A stretch of 64,000 nt of DNA from Calliopum simillimum (GCA_951812925.1 OX638368.1:16617187-16681186); one strand, 5' to 3'; counted from the first letter of the stretch, positions 26,586 to 40,289 are shown. Translations and numbers: made by a program. Notes: a model not told the origin generated them from the sequence alone.

Positions 26586-27911
26586 GATATTGAAATTCCA
26601 CGCAAAGTTTTGTTTTTCATAGAAATTGGAACCAGTCTAATGTATACATATCTATCATAACAATAAATAAACATAATGATAAAAAAATTAAAACATATGT
26701 TAACAACCATAGTTAAATAATAAAACTACTAGAAGAAGAACATTAATAAATATTGATTACTGTCAACTGTAGACTTTAAAGTACAAATAAGCAGAAGTGT
26801 CAACAAAATACAACCTTTTTCATGAAGTTTAAGAAAGTGCAGAGGCAGAAGAAATAAACGTCATTATATTTATTAATACAAAGAAAAAAAAAACACTAGA
26901 CAAACCTTAAGTCATGCGAAACTACGTAAGACAACCAAACAACGTCTCCCTTCCCGAACAAAAGTCACATGGCACTGTGCTACTCAGTCTTTGTTTAAAG
27001 AAAAAATAAGTTGAAACTACAAACTGTGTTGTTGACGAAAAACAAAAATATTTAGCAAAATCTGTCAACCAAAAACTTTGAAAGGGGGCAGCTTCATTTA
27101 TTACATATACTACATTGCTGTTTGTATCCACAACTACTTATATATACATATAACTACTTTAGTATAAAGTTATCAAAATTATGACAAAAATAACAGTACA
27201 AAAAAACTATAAAATTTACTTACTGTTAGTTAACAAGTTAAATATTAACGTGTTCGTCAAAAAAACAAAAAAATTAAAAAAAAAAATGTTGACATTTTAT
27301 TTAAAACACTTTAAATTATCTTAAATTCTGTTGGTAGTTATTTTTAAATTATGATAAGCATTACGCTTATCAGATTAAGCGCATTTGCTGCTGAGGGTTT
27401 GTGCTATATCGTATTATAAAAAAATGCTGATTTTTTTTAAATTCGAAGTTTATTTTCTATTAAGACAAAAATAGAAATTAACAAAATTTGAATATAATCA
27501 TTGGGCCAAGAAATTGATATACCTAATCAATTTTTGTATGGGGTGATAACTTTCACAATGTTCAAGGTTTTTTGGCTATATACCTAAAGAGTTGGTAATT
27601 ATTTTGCGAATTTCAGATAAAAGTCGACTTCCTGTAGTATACAATCACTAAGTATAAACCCTAAATGACTTGTAGTACATTGCATAAAAACACTTTTCTG
27701 CTAAGCAACACAAAGTTAAGTAAAGGGACACTTACTGACTTCGTTGGTGTCAAACACATACTTAAATAGTTTAAGACACTAAAATGTAGGTGAAGTTTGC
27801 AATATCTATATACATAAATAAATCAATTAAAATCTAGAAACTATCTAGCATTCAAATGTATAAAAAAATTCGTATTTTCTTAGAGACTTATTCATTCAAA
27901 TCTGGACGTAG
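26586..27911. other. Unassigned intron DNA
   Basis: AT-rich; nothing recognisable as a gene or element. Confidence 0.3.
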
Positions 27912-27945
27912 AATTTTGAGTTATTACCTTTTAAAGCATAATATA
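27912..27945. repeat. Left flanking direct repeat of composite element
   Basis: About 34 bp that recur at 29368-29401 with about four differences (core TTTTGAGTTATTAC ... AAAGCATAA). Their position immediately outside the 27946-29367 repeat suggests an old target-site duplication. Confidence 0.6.
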
Positions 27946-28229
27946 TTCAACGCTAGCTGTTTTACCCGACGTTGCTCGGTTTTTGTTTTTATTTTTTACT
28001 GGGTTATTTGCAGATGAAACAACAATTTGCTTTATGGCACTTATTCCACAAATATTATTTATAAAAATATGTTCTTAAGTAAGAAAGTACTAAAGAAAGC
28101 TAATACAGAACACGATTTTTATAAAATAATGTTCCGGAAACGGATGCTGCTATATATATACAATATATATATACATATTATTTAATTCTATAAAATTGTA
28201 CTCTCTGAAATATCGGTGAAAGTCCAAAA

Positions 28230-28620
28230 ACATCGGAATTCATCTTAAATGTCGATTATAATCCAAAAGTATCGAAAAACATCTAAAATCTGAAAGTTCA
28301 AATATATCGAAAAATTTTTAAATACGTTGAAGCAATCGGCAAAAGTTCAGAAGTATCGAAAAACATCCAATGTATCGGTAAAATTTCGTAAGTATCGAAA
28401 AATATTGAAATACATCCAAGAAGTAGGTAAAAGTTCAAAGGTATCGTAAAACATCTTAAATATCGATAAAAGTCCAAAAGGATTAAAAAATATTCGGTAA
28501 AACGCCTGAAGTATTGAAAAACAAATTCAATATTGGTTAAAGTCCAAAAGTATCGTAAAATTCCACAATTATCACAACATATCCAAAATATCGATAGGAT
28601 TCCAAAAGAATCGTAAAACA
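28230..28620. repeat. Degenerate short tandem repeats, TATCG-type
   Basis: A phrase like CAAAAGTATCGAAAAACATC recurs irregularly about every 20-40 bases inside the composite element. The minus-strand 107-codon frame here is a translation of this repeat. Confidence 0.6.
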
Positions 28621-28651
28621 TAAGTATCCTGGGAAACTATAACTTAAAGAT

Positions 28652-29060
28652 TTTTTCCCTCTAATATGCCTCGATATTCTTCGTCTTAACTATAAAGCCT
28701 TCGGGGGTTTCAGAAAACTGTCAGTTAATTTTTTTTAGTATTCCTCATAGACTTTTTCCTCTAGTATACCTAGATATTCTTCGTTTTTACTGTGAAGCCT
28801 GCGGGTGATCTCCAGGAACCTACGGGTCTCCCAGAAAACTATCAATTAAAACTTGTTGATAGTACGCCATAGATGTTTTTCCTCAATTATACCTAGATAT
28901 TCTTCGTTTTGACTATGAAGCCTTCGACTGACCTTCGCGAACCCTCGAGGTTACCAGAAAACTATCAGTCAACTCTAATTGATAGTTAACCATAGATTTA
29001 TTTCTTCTAGTATTTCCAGATATTCTTCGTTTTAACAACGAAGCCTTTGCGTGACCTTCG
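28652..29060. repeat. Four tandem units of about 97-126 bp
   Basis: Each unit has TTTTTCCTC, then ATATTCTTCGTTTT, then GAAGCC, then CCAGAAAACTATCA. Unit starts are near 28652, 28749, 28875 and 28999. Confidence 0.7.
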
Positions 29061-29401
29061 GAAACCTTCGGATATAGCACAAAAGTCTTTGCATACCTGA
29101 GGTACACTCTGTGCCAAATTTTTAGCTCAATTGGCTGAATAGTATCTGAGTGATTATGTTTCAAACACACACACACACAATCAATTTCCATACAAAATTC
29201 CAACCCCCTTTTTTCCCCCTGAAAAGAATATTTTAGAAATAAAGACTATCCTTTTCTAAGCTCTGAATCTTTCTCCATACCAAATTTGATTTAAATCCGT
29301 TCAGTGGCTTAGGCGTGCAAAAGTAACAGACAGACAGAGTTACTTTCGCATTGATAATATTGAGTTAAATTTTGAGTTATTACTTTCTAAAGCATAACAT
29401 A

Positions 29402-32400
29402 CCCTCCAGTTTTCTTAAAAGTTACCAACCAGTGGTAAAGAAGGTTAATAAAAAATACTCCAATTTCTTAAACAAAAATTTATAAATTACAACAGTAATT
29501 TGATAAGTTCGAAACTTTTTGAATAAAATTTTGTTTCAGTAGTGATCTCTTCATTTTATCGAATCTCTGACCTGCATTTCATAAGTTCTGGAAACAGGCA
29601 ACACTCGCAGCAGGTTAAATCTGAAGAATATTTTTATTTTCGGATACTTAGAAAAAACCGTAATTTTTCAGATTTTTCGATTAAAATGAAAATAACAAAA
29701 ATGTTAGTTAAATGGATTTTGGATTTTCTTTAGAACTCTTCGAGTGCTATCTAGATTTCGGTGCCAACTTCACATTGTATTGACAGATTAAAGCATGACA
29801 TTTTGCTGTGTCGCGAATATGAAATGTTGGTAAACATTGGGCTCTTGATAAAACCCAAGCCCTTAAGATGTTCTGTTTATTATCTACTGTGTATGTCATG
29901 AATGTATGCTGAATTGATTAAAACGTAAAATTAGACATTTTTCATAACAGCCAGTATAACATTCATTCATTAACTTTTGAGACATTTTTATTTAATATTT
30001 TTATTTATTATTTAAGTTCATTTTCATTTTTGGGTAATACTCAATTTTCTTAAAGGTTTAATTTTTAAACAAAAACACATCTTTTGACTTTCATCGTGTT
30101 TCTAATAAGCCTTTTTTTTAATTGTGAAAATACTACATCGGCGTTCAGTTTTTCTTTATCAATCGACTTTAATTATTTTGACAGAATATTTAATGAACAT
30201 TTCTTTTTTTGTCAATTAATTTCTGTTAAACCTGTGTGCCCTCTTCAAAAAAAAATATGTCAGGTACTTTCTTTGCACACATGGAGTGAGGGTAACAATT
30301 AAAATTTAAAAGTAAAACTATGCAAATGCTAAAAAAATATAATAAACATAATAATGTAGCTATTCGGGATTATAATCTAAAGTATCATGCATACGTATAT
30401 ACAAAGTGTTGCAAAAGTAATGTTGTCGGCAGTAAGCTCCAACCATCAATGTATTTTCATTGTTGGTAGCTAATAATGTAAATCATCATCTGTTCCAAAA
30501 ACAAAAAAATTTAGATAAAGAAATAGTTGACAACAAACTAACCAATTCACATTATGACATTACTTTTGCCAACTTATATGATTTTAATGCATTTATTATC
30601 ACGCACAATAAAGTTATTATCAGTGAAATGTTAATTTATTATGCAAATCTTAAACTTCATAAAAAGCAATCTGTATCGATGATAATGAAAAGGCGAAAAA
30701 AAATCATCCAAAAATAAGCAATCAAGCAACCAATCAACACGCCGATCAATCAATCGGAACTCAGTTTTATTTTAATGTGCGCGTGTGAGTTTTATTGCGA
30801 TTTTCCTCCCCACTGGTGCTTGATGTGTTTGTTTGGGCATATAATTTATGATGTTTGGCATAGTAAAATATAATATGTACACACAATGTGCAAAACAAAA
30901 TGCTTAAGTTTGCAACACATGAGACAATGTATATACGGTGACAAAACCCATTTTTTAGCTGTGTAAAAAATTTGTTTATAAATTACAAAATTTGGTAATA
31001 ATTCTTTTGTGAAGGAGTTAATTATTCAATATTATTTAACACATTTGTTTATAGTTACCGGACCATTTTTACTCAGAACAAAAATATCTTTGCCGGAAGC
31101 GCTCACTTGATAATAACATAATTGCCAAAGCAATGCAATGTTTCTGTCCTTTCCATTTGTGCGAGTTTTTAGCGTCATTTCGAATCATTGGCACCCAATT
31201 TAAATATAGGATTAAAGAACGTGAGGAGCCGCCAAAACTTTAATATTTTCCTCAAGGTTTACAAAAGTTAAAAAAATTATGTAGGCCATGTCACATTTAT
31301 ATCTGTACTGAAACCAGAGTTTTCGAGAATTTGATAAAAATACATAACCATAAATATGTTTTATTTAAGTAGACATTAACTATAAATAGAAGTTTCAAAA
31401 AGAATAATCAGATTTTAATGCTCAGTATCTTATCTTCAGCTGTCCCATGCTAAAATTTCACGTGATATGTTTCCATAAATTTATTTGTGTCTTTAAGGGA
31501 ATTCTTAGTATCATTTATACCACAAACTTATACCACTGACGGCTTTCATAACTAAATACATACTTATGTCACTTAATTTATTTCATTTACAATATAATCT
31601 CTGATTATTTTTTAATTAATATTTTATCTAATTAATTATTAAATGAAATATAATCTTTATTTTTCTAATTATTTATTTTCTTCCAAAACATGTAAATGGA
31701 ATTTTATCTATTCAAATATACTCGTGCATAATATTTAAATACTTAAATAGACAATCTCTTTGATATATTATACATATAATATATTCTTATCAATATTATT
31801 TTTATAAGATAGTGACTCACTACTCTTTGATTATAAATTTAATTGATTTATTTAAATAAAGGAATTATGCCATGAGTTAAATGAATCACCTACTAATTGT
31901 TATCACTGCAAGAAAGAAAAAACGCATAAATCCATAATGAAATTAAATCAACGCAACAAAATTTCTTAACGAAAAAGTCTTGATAATTCAAGTCCTACAC
32001 AAATAAGTCGAGTTTTAAATGCTATTTACATCATTTTCTATAATTGAAGATGAAACATATAGTCTTGGGAGGATTTGAAGAACTGAACAATGAAAGTTCA
32101 ATTTTCGGCCCAATTTATCTTCGGCCTTCACAAAACTAGTATATTTTCCGGTATGCATTCTTCAGTCGCTTTTGATGAGATTCACTACATTCGCAACAAT
32201 TTTTCTTATTGATAAAGCCACCGATAAAAATACTTGAAGTATTGTAAAGAAGTTCTGGACAAATACTGGCCAAATTCAGACAAAAACAGTCTCAATTATC
32301 TCAATAAATTCATGGCGATTTCTAAAACTTTGTTGAATACTTCAGACTTCAATTTTTGTTGCTAAGAATCACCTCAACATCTGTAAACACACATCAATAA

Positions 32401-33798
32401 TTTTTAACAATTTGTTATCTTAATTATAGCATATTAATCAATAACCATTAATATTTTTGATTAATGAAATTAATTTTTCATAATTTAACACACAAATGTT
32501 GACTCAACAATTTCTCACAGTTGCCTCTTTAGATTTAGCTCTTTTCAATAAGTCACTTTAATGCTGACAGTTTCAAAGATTGATCAACTCAAAAGTAATT
32601 TAATGAAGCGCCAAAAAAACTGCAGATAATCGATTATTGAGTGTCATTTGAAAAGATTTGACAACAGCAGGAGGTTGGTGCCTCATTATTCTTTTAATGA
32701 CAGAAGTAAAACAATTTAATAATTAGTTGTATAAACTGTCATATAAACAAAGAAAAGAATACAATTGTATGTTTACCAAAATTTGATAATAATTAACAAA
32801 TGACATTGTTTCACAAGTAGATATTTGTTAATAGTTATCATATCACTAGTTGATTGAAACAAATATTTCTTTGTTGGTAGCTATAACTTGTTAATAATTA
32901 CTATATTATATATTTTGCCGGAACGTTCAAAATTTATTAAAAATTCATCGGTAAAAATATCTTAAATCATGTACTGTACGAAGTGAAACCATTCATAAAT
33001 ACGGTTTTCTACTAAATTTTATTTAACTCAATCAAATTCTCGCAATTTCTTTGAACAAATATTATGTTTTGCCTTAATAAACAAAGCAATAGCTGCGAAT
33101 TAAAGTCATATTAGTTTGTACCAAATTTTCAATTAAACAGACCTTCAAGATTACAACTTTATGTTTCATTCTAAATTTTTCAGCTGATTAAGCTATCCGA
33201 TGGCATTGGCAGATATCAATTACGCCATTTATTGTAGCTTCAAAAACGCCTCGAAACTGCGATTTCAGCACTTTGGGGATGAATATCTTCAAACTCTGAC
33301 GTGATATAAGAATATCAAGCTCAGATTCGTAAATAGATGGTTCCTCTCCTTCAAAATCAGCTATTGGATTTTGGATTGAAAAAGCATTTGTAGGACTGTG
33401 TTATTATTAAATACATATTTTCTAAAATCTGAATTATGTTATTTTGACTGTAGGTACATTATGAAAAGAATTTTTTATTCGTAGGAAAGTAAAGGGAATA
33501 GCCCAGCAAAAAGTTTGATCATCCAAACATAGTTTGTTGGCACATTCCTTTCGTTGTTCGAATCATTCCATTGCAAATACAGAAAGCACTATCCTTTTGT
33601 TCAGCGCTCCTTTGTTGCCTTCTACAAGAAGGTGCAATCGGAATAGTCAGGGATCGGGTTTCTTCCTTTTGTCTATGACAAATGAATGTGTTTCTTTGGA
33701 TTTTTTTGCGATACATTACTTTTCGGAACATCCAACGATTACTCCACTTCTGAAGGTGTTCGTTTAATATTCTGCTGGGAATGCTTATATCACTGCGT
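29402..33798. other. Unassigned intron DNA
   Basis: No supported gene. 31550-31860 is extremely AT-rich. At 30400-30425 and about 30556-30575 a short inverted match (GCAAAAGTAATG / CATTACTTTTGC-like) could be remnant TIRs. Overlapping frames on both strands at 33519-33854 show no known domain. Confidence 0.3.
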
Positions 33799-34300
33799 CG
33801 AGAAATTATTGTGAATCGAGTTTGAACCTGGATATTTTGTGTTAAACTCTTCACATAGAGATCTTCAGACCACTTCTGTTTGAATTTATATTGAATGAAA
33901 TAAGTAGTAATTGAAAAAATTTGGTATTTAACAAGGACCTAACTTGAACTTGGACATTTTTTTCACATAAAGATCTTCAGGACACTTTTGTTATTTGTAT
34001 TTAACCCTTTCGACCCGGCTGGGACAATATATATATGTAAATTGGGATATATTGTCCCAGCCGGATCGAAAGGGTTAAATATAAAAAATAAACATTTAAA
34101 AAAGGAAATTATTGTGATTTAAGTTTGAACCTGGGCATTTTGCGGAAAAATCTCCTCAAAGACATCTTCATCTCACGTTGGTTTGATTTTGATTGAATAA
34201 AATAGTAATTGAAAAATTTGATATTAAGCAAGGGAATTGATTGTGGACCTTAGTAGTTTGAACCTGGACATTTTGAAAAAAAGCAATTGAAAAATTGCTG
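33799..34300. repeat. Degenerate tandem repeats of about 130-160 bp
   Basis: Units share GAAATTATTGTG, GTTTGAACCTGGACATTTTG and a later AAAGATCTTCA...CACTT phrase. Starts fall near 33799, 33940, 34100 and 34230. A 70-bp mini-hairpin is inserted into the second unit. Confidence 0.6.
34005..34074. mobile_element. 70-bp hairpin between TTAA duplications, piggyBac-like
   Basis: CCCTTTCGACCCGGCTGGGA and its complement ending GGG form arms of about 30 bp around a roughly 15-bp loop. TTAA flanks both ends (34001-34004, 34075-34078). TTAA targets plus CCC...GGG termini match the piggyBac superfamily pattern. It interrupts a tandem repeat unit. Confidence 0.75.
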
Positions 34301-36692
34301 AACATTTCTCTATTAGCCGAATTTTCATTTTCAAAAATGTTCAACCAAATAGTTTTGCATGATTACCACACCCTTTTTTTTCATTCATTAAACATTACAT
34401 ATATTATATAAGTATATCACAGTAAAAATTATAGATAATAAACAAACAAAAAACTAATTAATCTAGATAAAAATATGTAATTTAATCAAGAGCTTAAAGT
34501 TGTAAAATATCTAACGGCGCCATCTATCAGCGAAAACTCTTTGCTTTGCTGTAAAAGTAAAGAAATATTTCATTATCACAAGACCTTTGACACATTTAAA
34601 ATGTTTTGTATTGTAAATAAATATTTAATTAATTACATTTAAGTACAAAAATAAATAAAAGTTTCAAAACTTCAATCGATTGTATTAAAAATATTATTAA
34701 TTAAGGTTAAAATAGTCGTTGTTAAAATCAATAAAAAACTTTTTTGCATTACAAACATAAACAGAGACACGCAGACAGACCTTGTTGGAAGTTAATAAAA
34801 CAAATATACACGAGTATGTATCTAAGTGCATATGCAACAAGCTGAACTAATAAAATATCGCATTCTTTTTCTAACTAAATTTAATTAATATAGATACTGA
34901 GTAGACTTCAATCAATATGTATCTAAGTAAGATGTACCTATTGTCATTTGTTTATTTTATTGGTTTATGTAAGCGATATTAATTTCAAAGAAATGTTCAA
35001 CTTGTTGTTTCCAAGGAATTTTCTTCACTCATTTCACCCAATGAATTTTTTACGATCTTAGATTATACGTATACTATATATTTTACGATATAAAATTAAT
35101 AACCAGTTTTTCAGATTTTTTTTGTCTGCATTGCTTTTCTTAGACTTTTTTTAGACCATCTCTCTTTTTCATATTTACTTATGATCCCTTATCAAACTGC
35201 CATAGTCACTCGTGCCTGTCGTAGGTCACGTACGCATTTTATTTAAGTTGGTTTTAATTCTAGACATATTATAACTAGATACTGTCTTGCTCTCATTGAA
35301 AATTTTTCATTTCCGCTATTTAATGAATTGTACCTAAAGCTAATTTCAGAAGGAGAACTGAAGAAAAGTTTTTTTTTTACAAAAATATTTTCACTTTATA
35401 TAGAGCATAGATTGAAAGAGGAAATTTTAAGAAGATTCCTAAAAGGTGAAAATGACTTTAAGAAGATCCCAAAAATTAAGACGATTCCATATAGGGATCA
35501 AAATTAAAATTTTTAAAAATTTGAAAAGGGTGAAAATTACTTAAAGAAAAATTAAGGAGACTCCTGTGTCGGATATTATATTAATTGGAGAAATATAAGT
35601 AATATCATGGCAACCGACAAATATTATTGTTTAATGGGATTTTTTAAAGATATTGATGCCACAACCTTCCTTTAAATCGCAATCATCATCCTCTCCAGTA
35701 GCCGTTTCAAAAGCTCCTTTAAAATATTATTCGAGCTGACTTTGCGGTCTATATCATTCACCAAAAACTTGTTAACTGATCTTGAATTCTAGTTTTCCAA
35801 GCATGGAATGTCGAAGTAAATAAGTATTTTACTACAGTTTGAAACAAAATTCGATTGCGGAGCTTTCATACCTACTATTATTGAGCTAATACTTAGATTG
35901 TTCAAAATTGGCCAAATTTGGCGTACCTCAAGAAAGGAAAAAATTGAAAGTGAAAAATTTTCCACATCGATTTTCTACTTATTCTGACATTATTTTCAAA
36001 AAGTTTTTTTCCAATTTTGTCGGAAAATTGAATAAATACAGATTTTTGCGATCCCACGTATTGATTAAAAGAAGCATTTTTACATAAAGAAGATTCCAAA
36101 GTGTGTAGAAAATCCTTCTACTTCTTTTTAGCCTTGTTTCGTTTATTGTCCATATCTTTTTTATTTGATGACTTTTTGTAAACACTCCAGTAATAAAGTC
36201 AAATAAGGCATGTTTACGATTTTCTACATTTGTCACACAAAGACATTGTATAAAGTATAAATATTTCAAAATCTACGGTAGCTTGCGTACTTAAAAACTT
36301 TAATGAACGATTAACTATGGAAAGGAAAGTTGAAAGTCTTCGAAAAGAGGAAAAAGCAAAAAAATTGCTACGTACCTATTAATAAAATACTGGACTCTAC
36401 ATTAGAGATGTGGAAAAAAAAGTACATACATATGTCGCCCGGAAACGTACAGAAAGTTTGCCCCGAGCTTCGGCCGATTGAAAAATAATGGGCTATAATG
36501 AAGAGAAAATTGCTAAAAACAAAGAAAGTTGTCAAAAATGAAAAGAAACTAAAACAAAAATAGATAAAAGTATCATCCCAGGTAACCCAAATTGATATGC
36601 AGAGCCTAATGGCAGGTATTAATTCAAAGTTACGATCTTTTGCATATATCTCAACCAAATGAGCAAACCTTTTAATTTTCTTAAAGAAATGT
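34301..36692. other. Unassigned intron DNA
   Basis: AT-rich; no gene or element recognised. Frames at 35902-36269 on the minus strand have no known domain. Confidence 0.3.
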
Positions 36693-36829
36693 CCCAGTGT
36701 GCCAGACGGTTCAAATCTCCGCTTTTTTATCGATTCGCTTTTTTTTTTTTGGAATTTTTCACGCAAACGGATCAGTATCGGATCTGTAACGGGTAAAAAG
36801 CGAAGATATGAACCGTGTGGCACACTGGG
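36693..36829. mobile_element. 137-bp CCCA/TGGG MITE with 2-bp duplication GT
   Basis: Starts CCCAGTGTGCCAGACGG and ends CCGTGTGGCACACTGGG; the arms continue through TTCAAATCTCCGCTTTTT versus AAAAAGCGAAGATATGAA. GT lies on both sides (36691-36692, 36830-36831). The interior has ATCGGATC / GTAACGGG motifs shared with the element at 42246. The overlapping opposite-strand frames are by-products of the hairpin. Confidence 0.85.
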
Positions 36830-38199
36830 GTATTATTTTCTTTTTGTTGGTCTAAAAATAAACTTTTTAAACTTTATTTTTTGTCGACTACTTTTTTTCG
36901 TATACATGCCTTATTGCCTTTATATTAGAATTGGAATAACTGAATTCTTAATGAGTCTTAAAAAACCATTGTCATGAGTTTTCCAGCCGTTTTCCATGCC
37001 ATTGCATATAGTTTGATTGAAACGATTCTTAATCATGAACCTTTATTTCGTCCCTAGTAGCAAATTGACTCAATCCAAGACCATTCTTGTCTTTAATACA
37101 GTGTTTGAAAAAAAAAAACACGGGAAAATTTTACATTAAACCATATAGAACACTCCAACTTTTTCCCCTATTCTTTATCCTTTAGCCGAGCGTCTTCCAA
37201 AATTAATTAATAATTTAACAAACCATGGGTCATCTTTAAGGAGATTTTACTTTTCTTAACGCAACTGTATCACTTGTAAGTTATCATAAAAAAAATTTAT
37301 GGATGATAAAAAATCGAAAAAATCAATCTCATAAATGAAAATTATGCAATTGCATGGACAATTTATAAGGAATCGAAAAACATAGAAAAACATAAAAAAG
37401 TTTAGAATAATATTTAAGAAGCCCCGAAAAATCCAAAAAAAAAATTAATATTTCTCGATTAGTATCGAAAAATCTCTAAGTAGCCTTGCAAAGTAAATAA
37501 ATATTTTATACTTTTTTTGGAAGTATAGTTTTATGGTTTTACGTGTATGCCTTATTAAATTTCCTCAACATTTTGTGCGAATTCAAAGTGAAACTTTTCA
37601 AAAACAACTTGTCTTAACATCAATAAACTGTATAGAAAGAGCACATTTTTCAACGACTATACTAATATAAACTAAGCCTAACATAAAACACATTTCTAGC
37701 CACATATAATACATATTTTTAATCCTTAATCATCAGCTTTTTTTACTATTGTGTCATATACAAATCTAGATGTTTGTATTAGCTGATTGTCTGACGTAAA
37801 TCCCAACTCGGAAAAGATTACGATATTTTGAATGGAAACAAAACTAAGCAATACAACACGTACATACTTAACATTTAACTAATGCGTCAGAATATTTAAG
37901 TAAAACCATTGTGTTATATATGATGCTAATTTAAAATCTTAAGCTGCCAAAATATCATATACAAAATATTTGTTAACTTAGTTAAACGTTATAATTACTT
38001 TCTAAAAAATAGTGGTATAAAATTTATGAGTTTTTTTTTATCTTGTGAACAATATAGCATAAAAATATTAAAAATTATCTGCAAAGCTTAGTGTATTTAC
38101 TTTACTCTACAAGAATATGTTTATCTGAGGATAAGTCTTCTTAATTAAATTGCATTTTATTATGGCAATATTTTCTCGATTTAAAGCATTATTTTCAAG
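36830..38199. other. Unassigned intron DNA
   Basis: AT-rich; no gene or element recognised. Confidence 0.3.
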
Positions 38200-40070
38200 A
38201 GCTATTGTAACATTTTTAATAATTTAAGCGAAATTTCTTGAAATCATAGCAACATTTCCGAGAATTATTGCAACATTTCTGTGAATTATAGTAACATTTC
38301 CAAAAGTTATAGCAGCAATTCTTTGAACTAAAGCAATAATTTGCTACATTTTCATAGTATATTCATTAAGAATCATAGCAACATTTTCAAAAACTGAAGT
38401 AAAATGTCTACAAATTATTTGCAACATTTTATCAAAAGTGTCAGCAACATTTTCTAGAAGATTAATACCAACATTTTTGAAAAGAACAGCAACATAACAG
38501 GAACAATTTCAAAAATGTAGCAACATTTCTATAGAATATTATTACAGGCTTACAAATTATAGCAACAGTTGTACGAATTGCAGAATTATAACATCATTTC
38601 TATATGAGTAATACGTGTATCCATCAAGAATCAAAGCAATGCTTCCAAAAATTATGGGAACATTTTCCAAGAATTTTTGAAACAAAATTCTAGGAACATT
38701 TTTTATAAATAAAAGATTTTAAAAATCTGTAAGGATATTTTTGAAAACTAAGGCAATATTTTTAATAGTTATAGCAACAATTTTAGGAATAACAGCATTT
38801 TGCAGAATTATAATTCTAAAATAATACATTTCTAGAATAATAAAAATTTTTCTCTAAGCTTTGGTAACATTTTTACACATTTCAAAATTAGTATGAATTA
38901 TTTTAACATTTTCTCTAAAATGAAAGCCACATTTCCATGGAGATTGCAGCAAACGTTTCAAAATTATTGCAACAATTTTACGATTTATAGCAACATTTTG
39001 TAGAACTATAACAGCATTTTATACTAACTGAAATCAAAATAATATTTTCAAAACTACAAAATTATAGCAACATTTTTGAAAATTATAGCAACATTTTTGA
39101 ATGTTATAGCAAAATTTTTAAAAATTATAGCAACATTTTTGAAAATTATAGCAACATTTTATCAAAAGTGTCAGCAACATTTTCTAGAAGAATAATAATT
39201 TTACTTTAAGTCTTGGCAACATTTTTAACAACCGCAGGAACATTTTTGAAAAGAACAGCAACATTTTTGAAAGTTATAGCAACATTTTTAAAAATTAAAG
39301 AAACATTTTCTAGAAGAATAATAATGTTACCATGCATTTTGGCAACATTTTAAAATATTATAGCATTCCAATGTCTTGTAGTAATTTCCTAAATTATAGC
39401 AACATTTCCTTTAATAATTCTGTAAATTTTAGCAACATTTTTGGAAGTCATAGCAACATTTTTATAAATTATAGCAACTTTTTTGAAAATTATAGCAACA
39501 TTTTGGAAAGTTATAGCAACATTTTTAGAAATTATAGCAACATTTTTAGAAATTACAGCAACCTTTTTGAAAGCTATAGCAACGTTTTTAAAAATTATAG
39601 CAACATTTTTGAAAATTAAAGTAACATTTTTAAAAATTAGAGAAACATTTTCTAGAAAAATAATAATATTACCTTACATTTTGGCAATATTTTAAGAAAT
39701 TATACCAACATTCCAATGTCTTGTAGTAATTTCCTGAATTTTAGCAATATTTCCTTTAGTAATTCTATAAATTATAGCAACATTTTTGGAAGTTATAGCA
39801 ACATTTTTATAAATTATTGCAACATTTTTGAAAACTCTAGCAACATTTTGGAAAGTTATAGCAACATTTTTAGAAATTATAGCAACATTTTTGGAAGTTA
39901 TATCAACACTTTTAAACATTATAGCAACATTTTTGAAAATTAAAGAAATATATTCTAGAAGAATAATGATACGTATATTACCATAAATTTTGGCAACATT
40001 TAAAAAAATTATAGCAACATACCAATGTAGTAATTTCATAAATTATACCAACATTTTCTCCTTTAAAGTT
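38200..40070. repeat. 1.9 kb array of about 21-bp repeats
   Basis: The basic unit is close to AAATTATAGCAACATTTTTGA, degenerate at the 5' end and cleaner from about 39060. A higher-order unit of about 310-340 bp, marked by CATTTTGGCAA and CCAATGTCTTGTAGTAATTT, occurs near 39332, 39673 and 39985. Several frames on both strands (Asn-Tyr-Ser-Asn-Ile or Ile-Ala-Thr-Phe repeats) are translations of the array and not genes. It ends about 220 bp before the coding exon at 40290. Confidence 0.9.
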
Positions 40071-40289
40071 ATCAACAAACTCCTTTACAATTTTGCATAT
40101 ATTTTTTAGTACGAAGGTATTCCGTAGTTGTGCTCTAGCATTCTTCGTATAAAAGTAGTAAAATTTTTTTCCATATTCGTAAAATTCCTCATTTCCTTTT
40201 CATTTTATGATTTCTTTTATTTTTTCTGTTTTTGTTTCTTTATTTGTATTTTTTATTTTGAATTTTTCTTTTAATTTTAATCAATGTAG

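Larger units (their letters stand above)
27946..29367. mobile_element. Composite dispersed element with internal tandem arrays
   Basis: Begins CGCTAGCTGTTTTACCCGAC followed by GTTGCTCGG and ends with CCGTTCAGTGGCTTAGGCGT, then AACAGACAGACAGAG and a TTTCGCATTGATAATATTG tail. Such start and tail phrases recur in dispersed repeats of many insects, often non-LTR-like or Helitron-like (from memory, class uncertain). The interior holds two tandem arrays listed separately. No reverse transcriptase or helicase frame is present, so it is non-autonomous. Confidence 0.6.
1403..40289 (+). other. First large intron (about 38.9 kb)
   Basis: Runs from the GTGAAT donor at 1403 to the TTTTAATCAATGTAG acceptor ending 40289. 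No other convincing exon was seen, but a missed micro-exon cannot be excluded. It is filled with inverted-repeat transposons and tandem arrays listed separately. Phase 2 at both edges is what supports the pairing of the two exons. Confidence 0.65.

Noticed and set aside
30400..30575. Possible small TIR element
   Set aside because: Inverted match is short and imperfect and target duplication is unclear.
33519..33854. Overlapping frames on both strands, 111 and 77 codons
   Set aside because: No recognised family; overlapping both strands suggests chance openness.
39332..40039. Four open frames on both strands with repeated Asn-Tyr-Ser-Asn or Ile-Ala-Thr-Phe
   Set aside because: They are frame readings of the 21-bp tandem array; unit length divisible by three keeps frames open without selection.
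38200..40070. Possible CRISPR array
   Set aside because: Repeats are contiguous and degenerate without unique spacers, in a eukaryotic intron.
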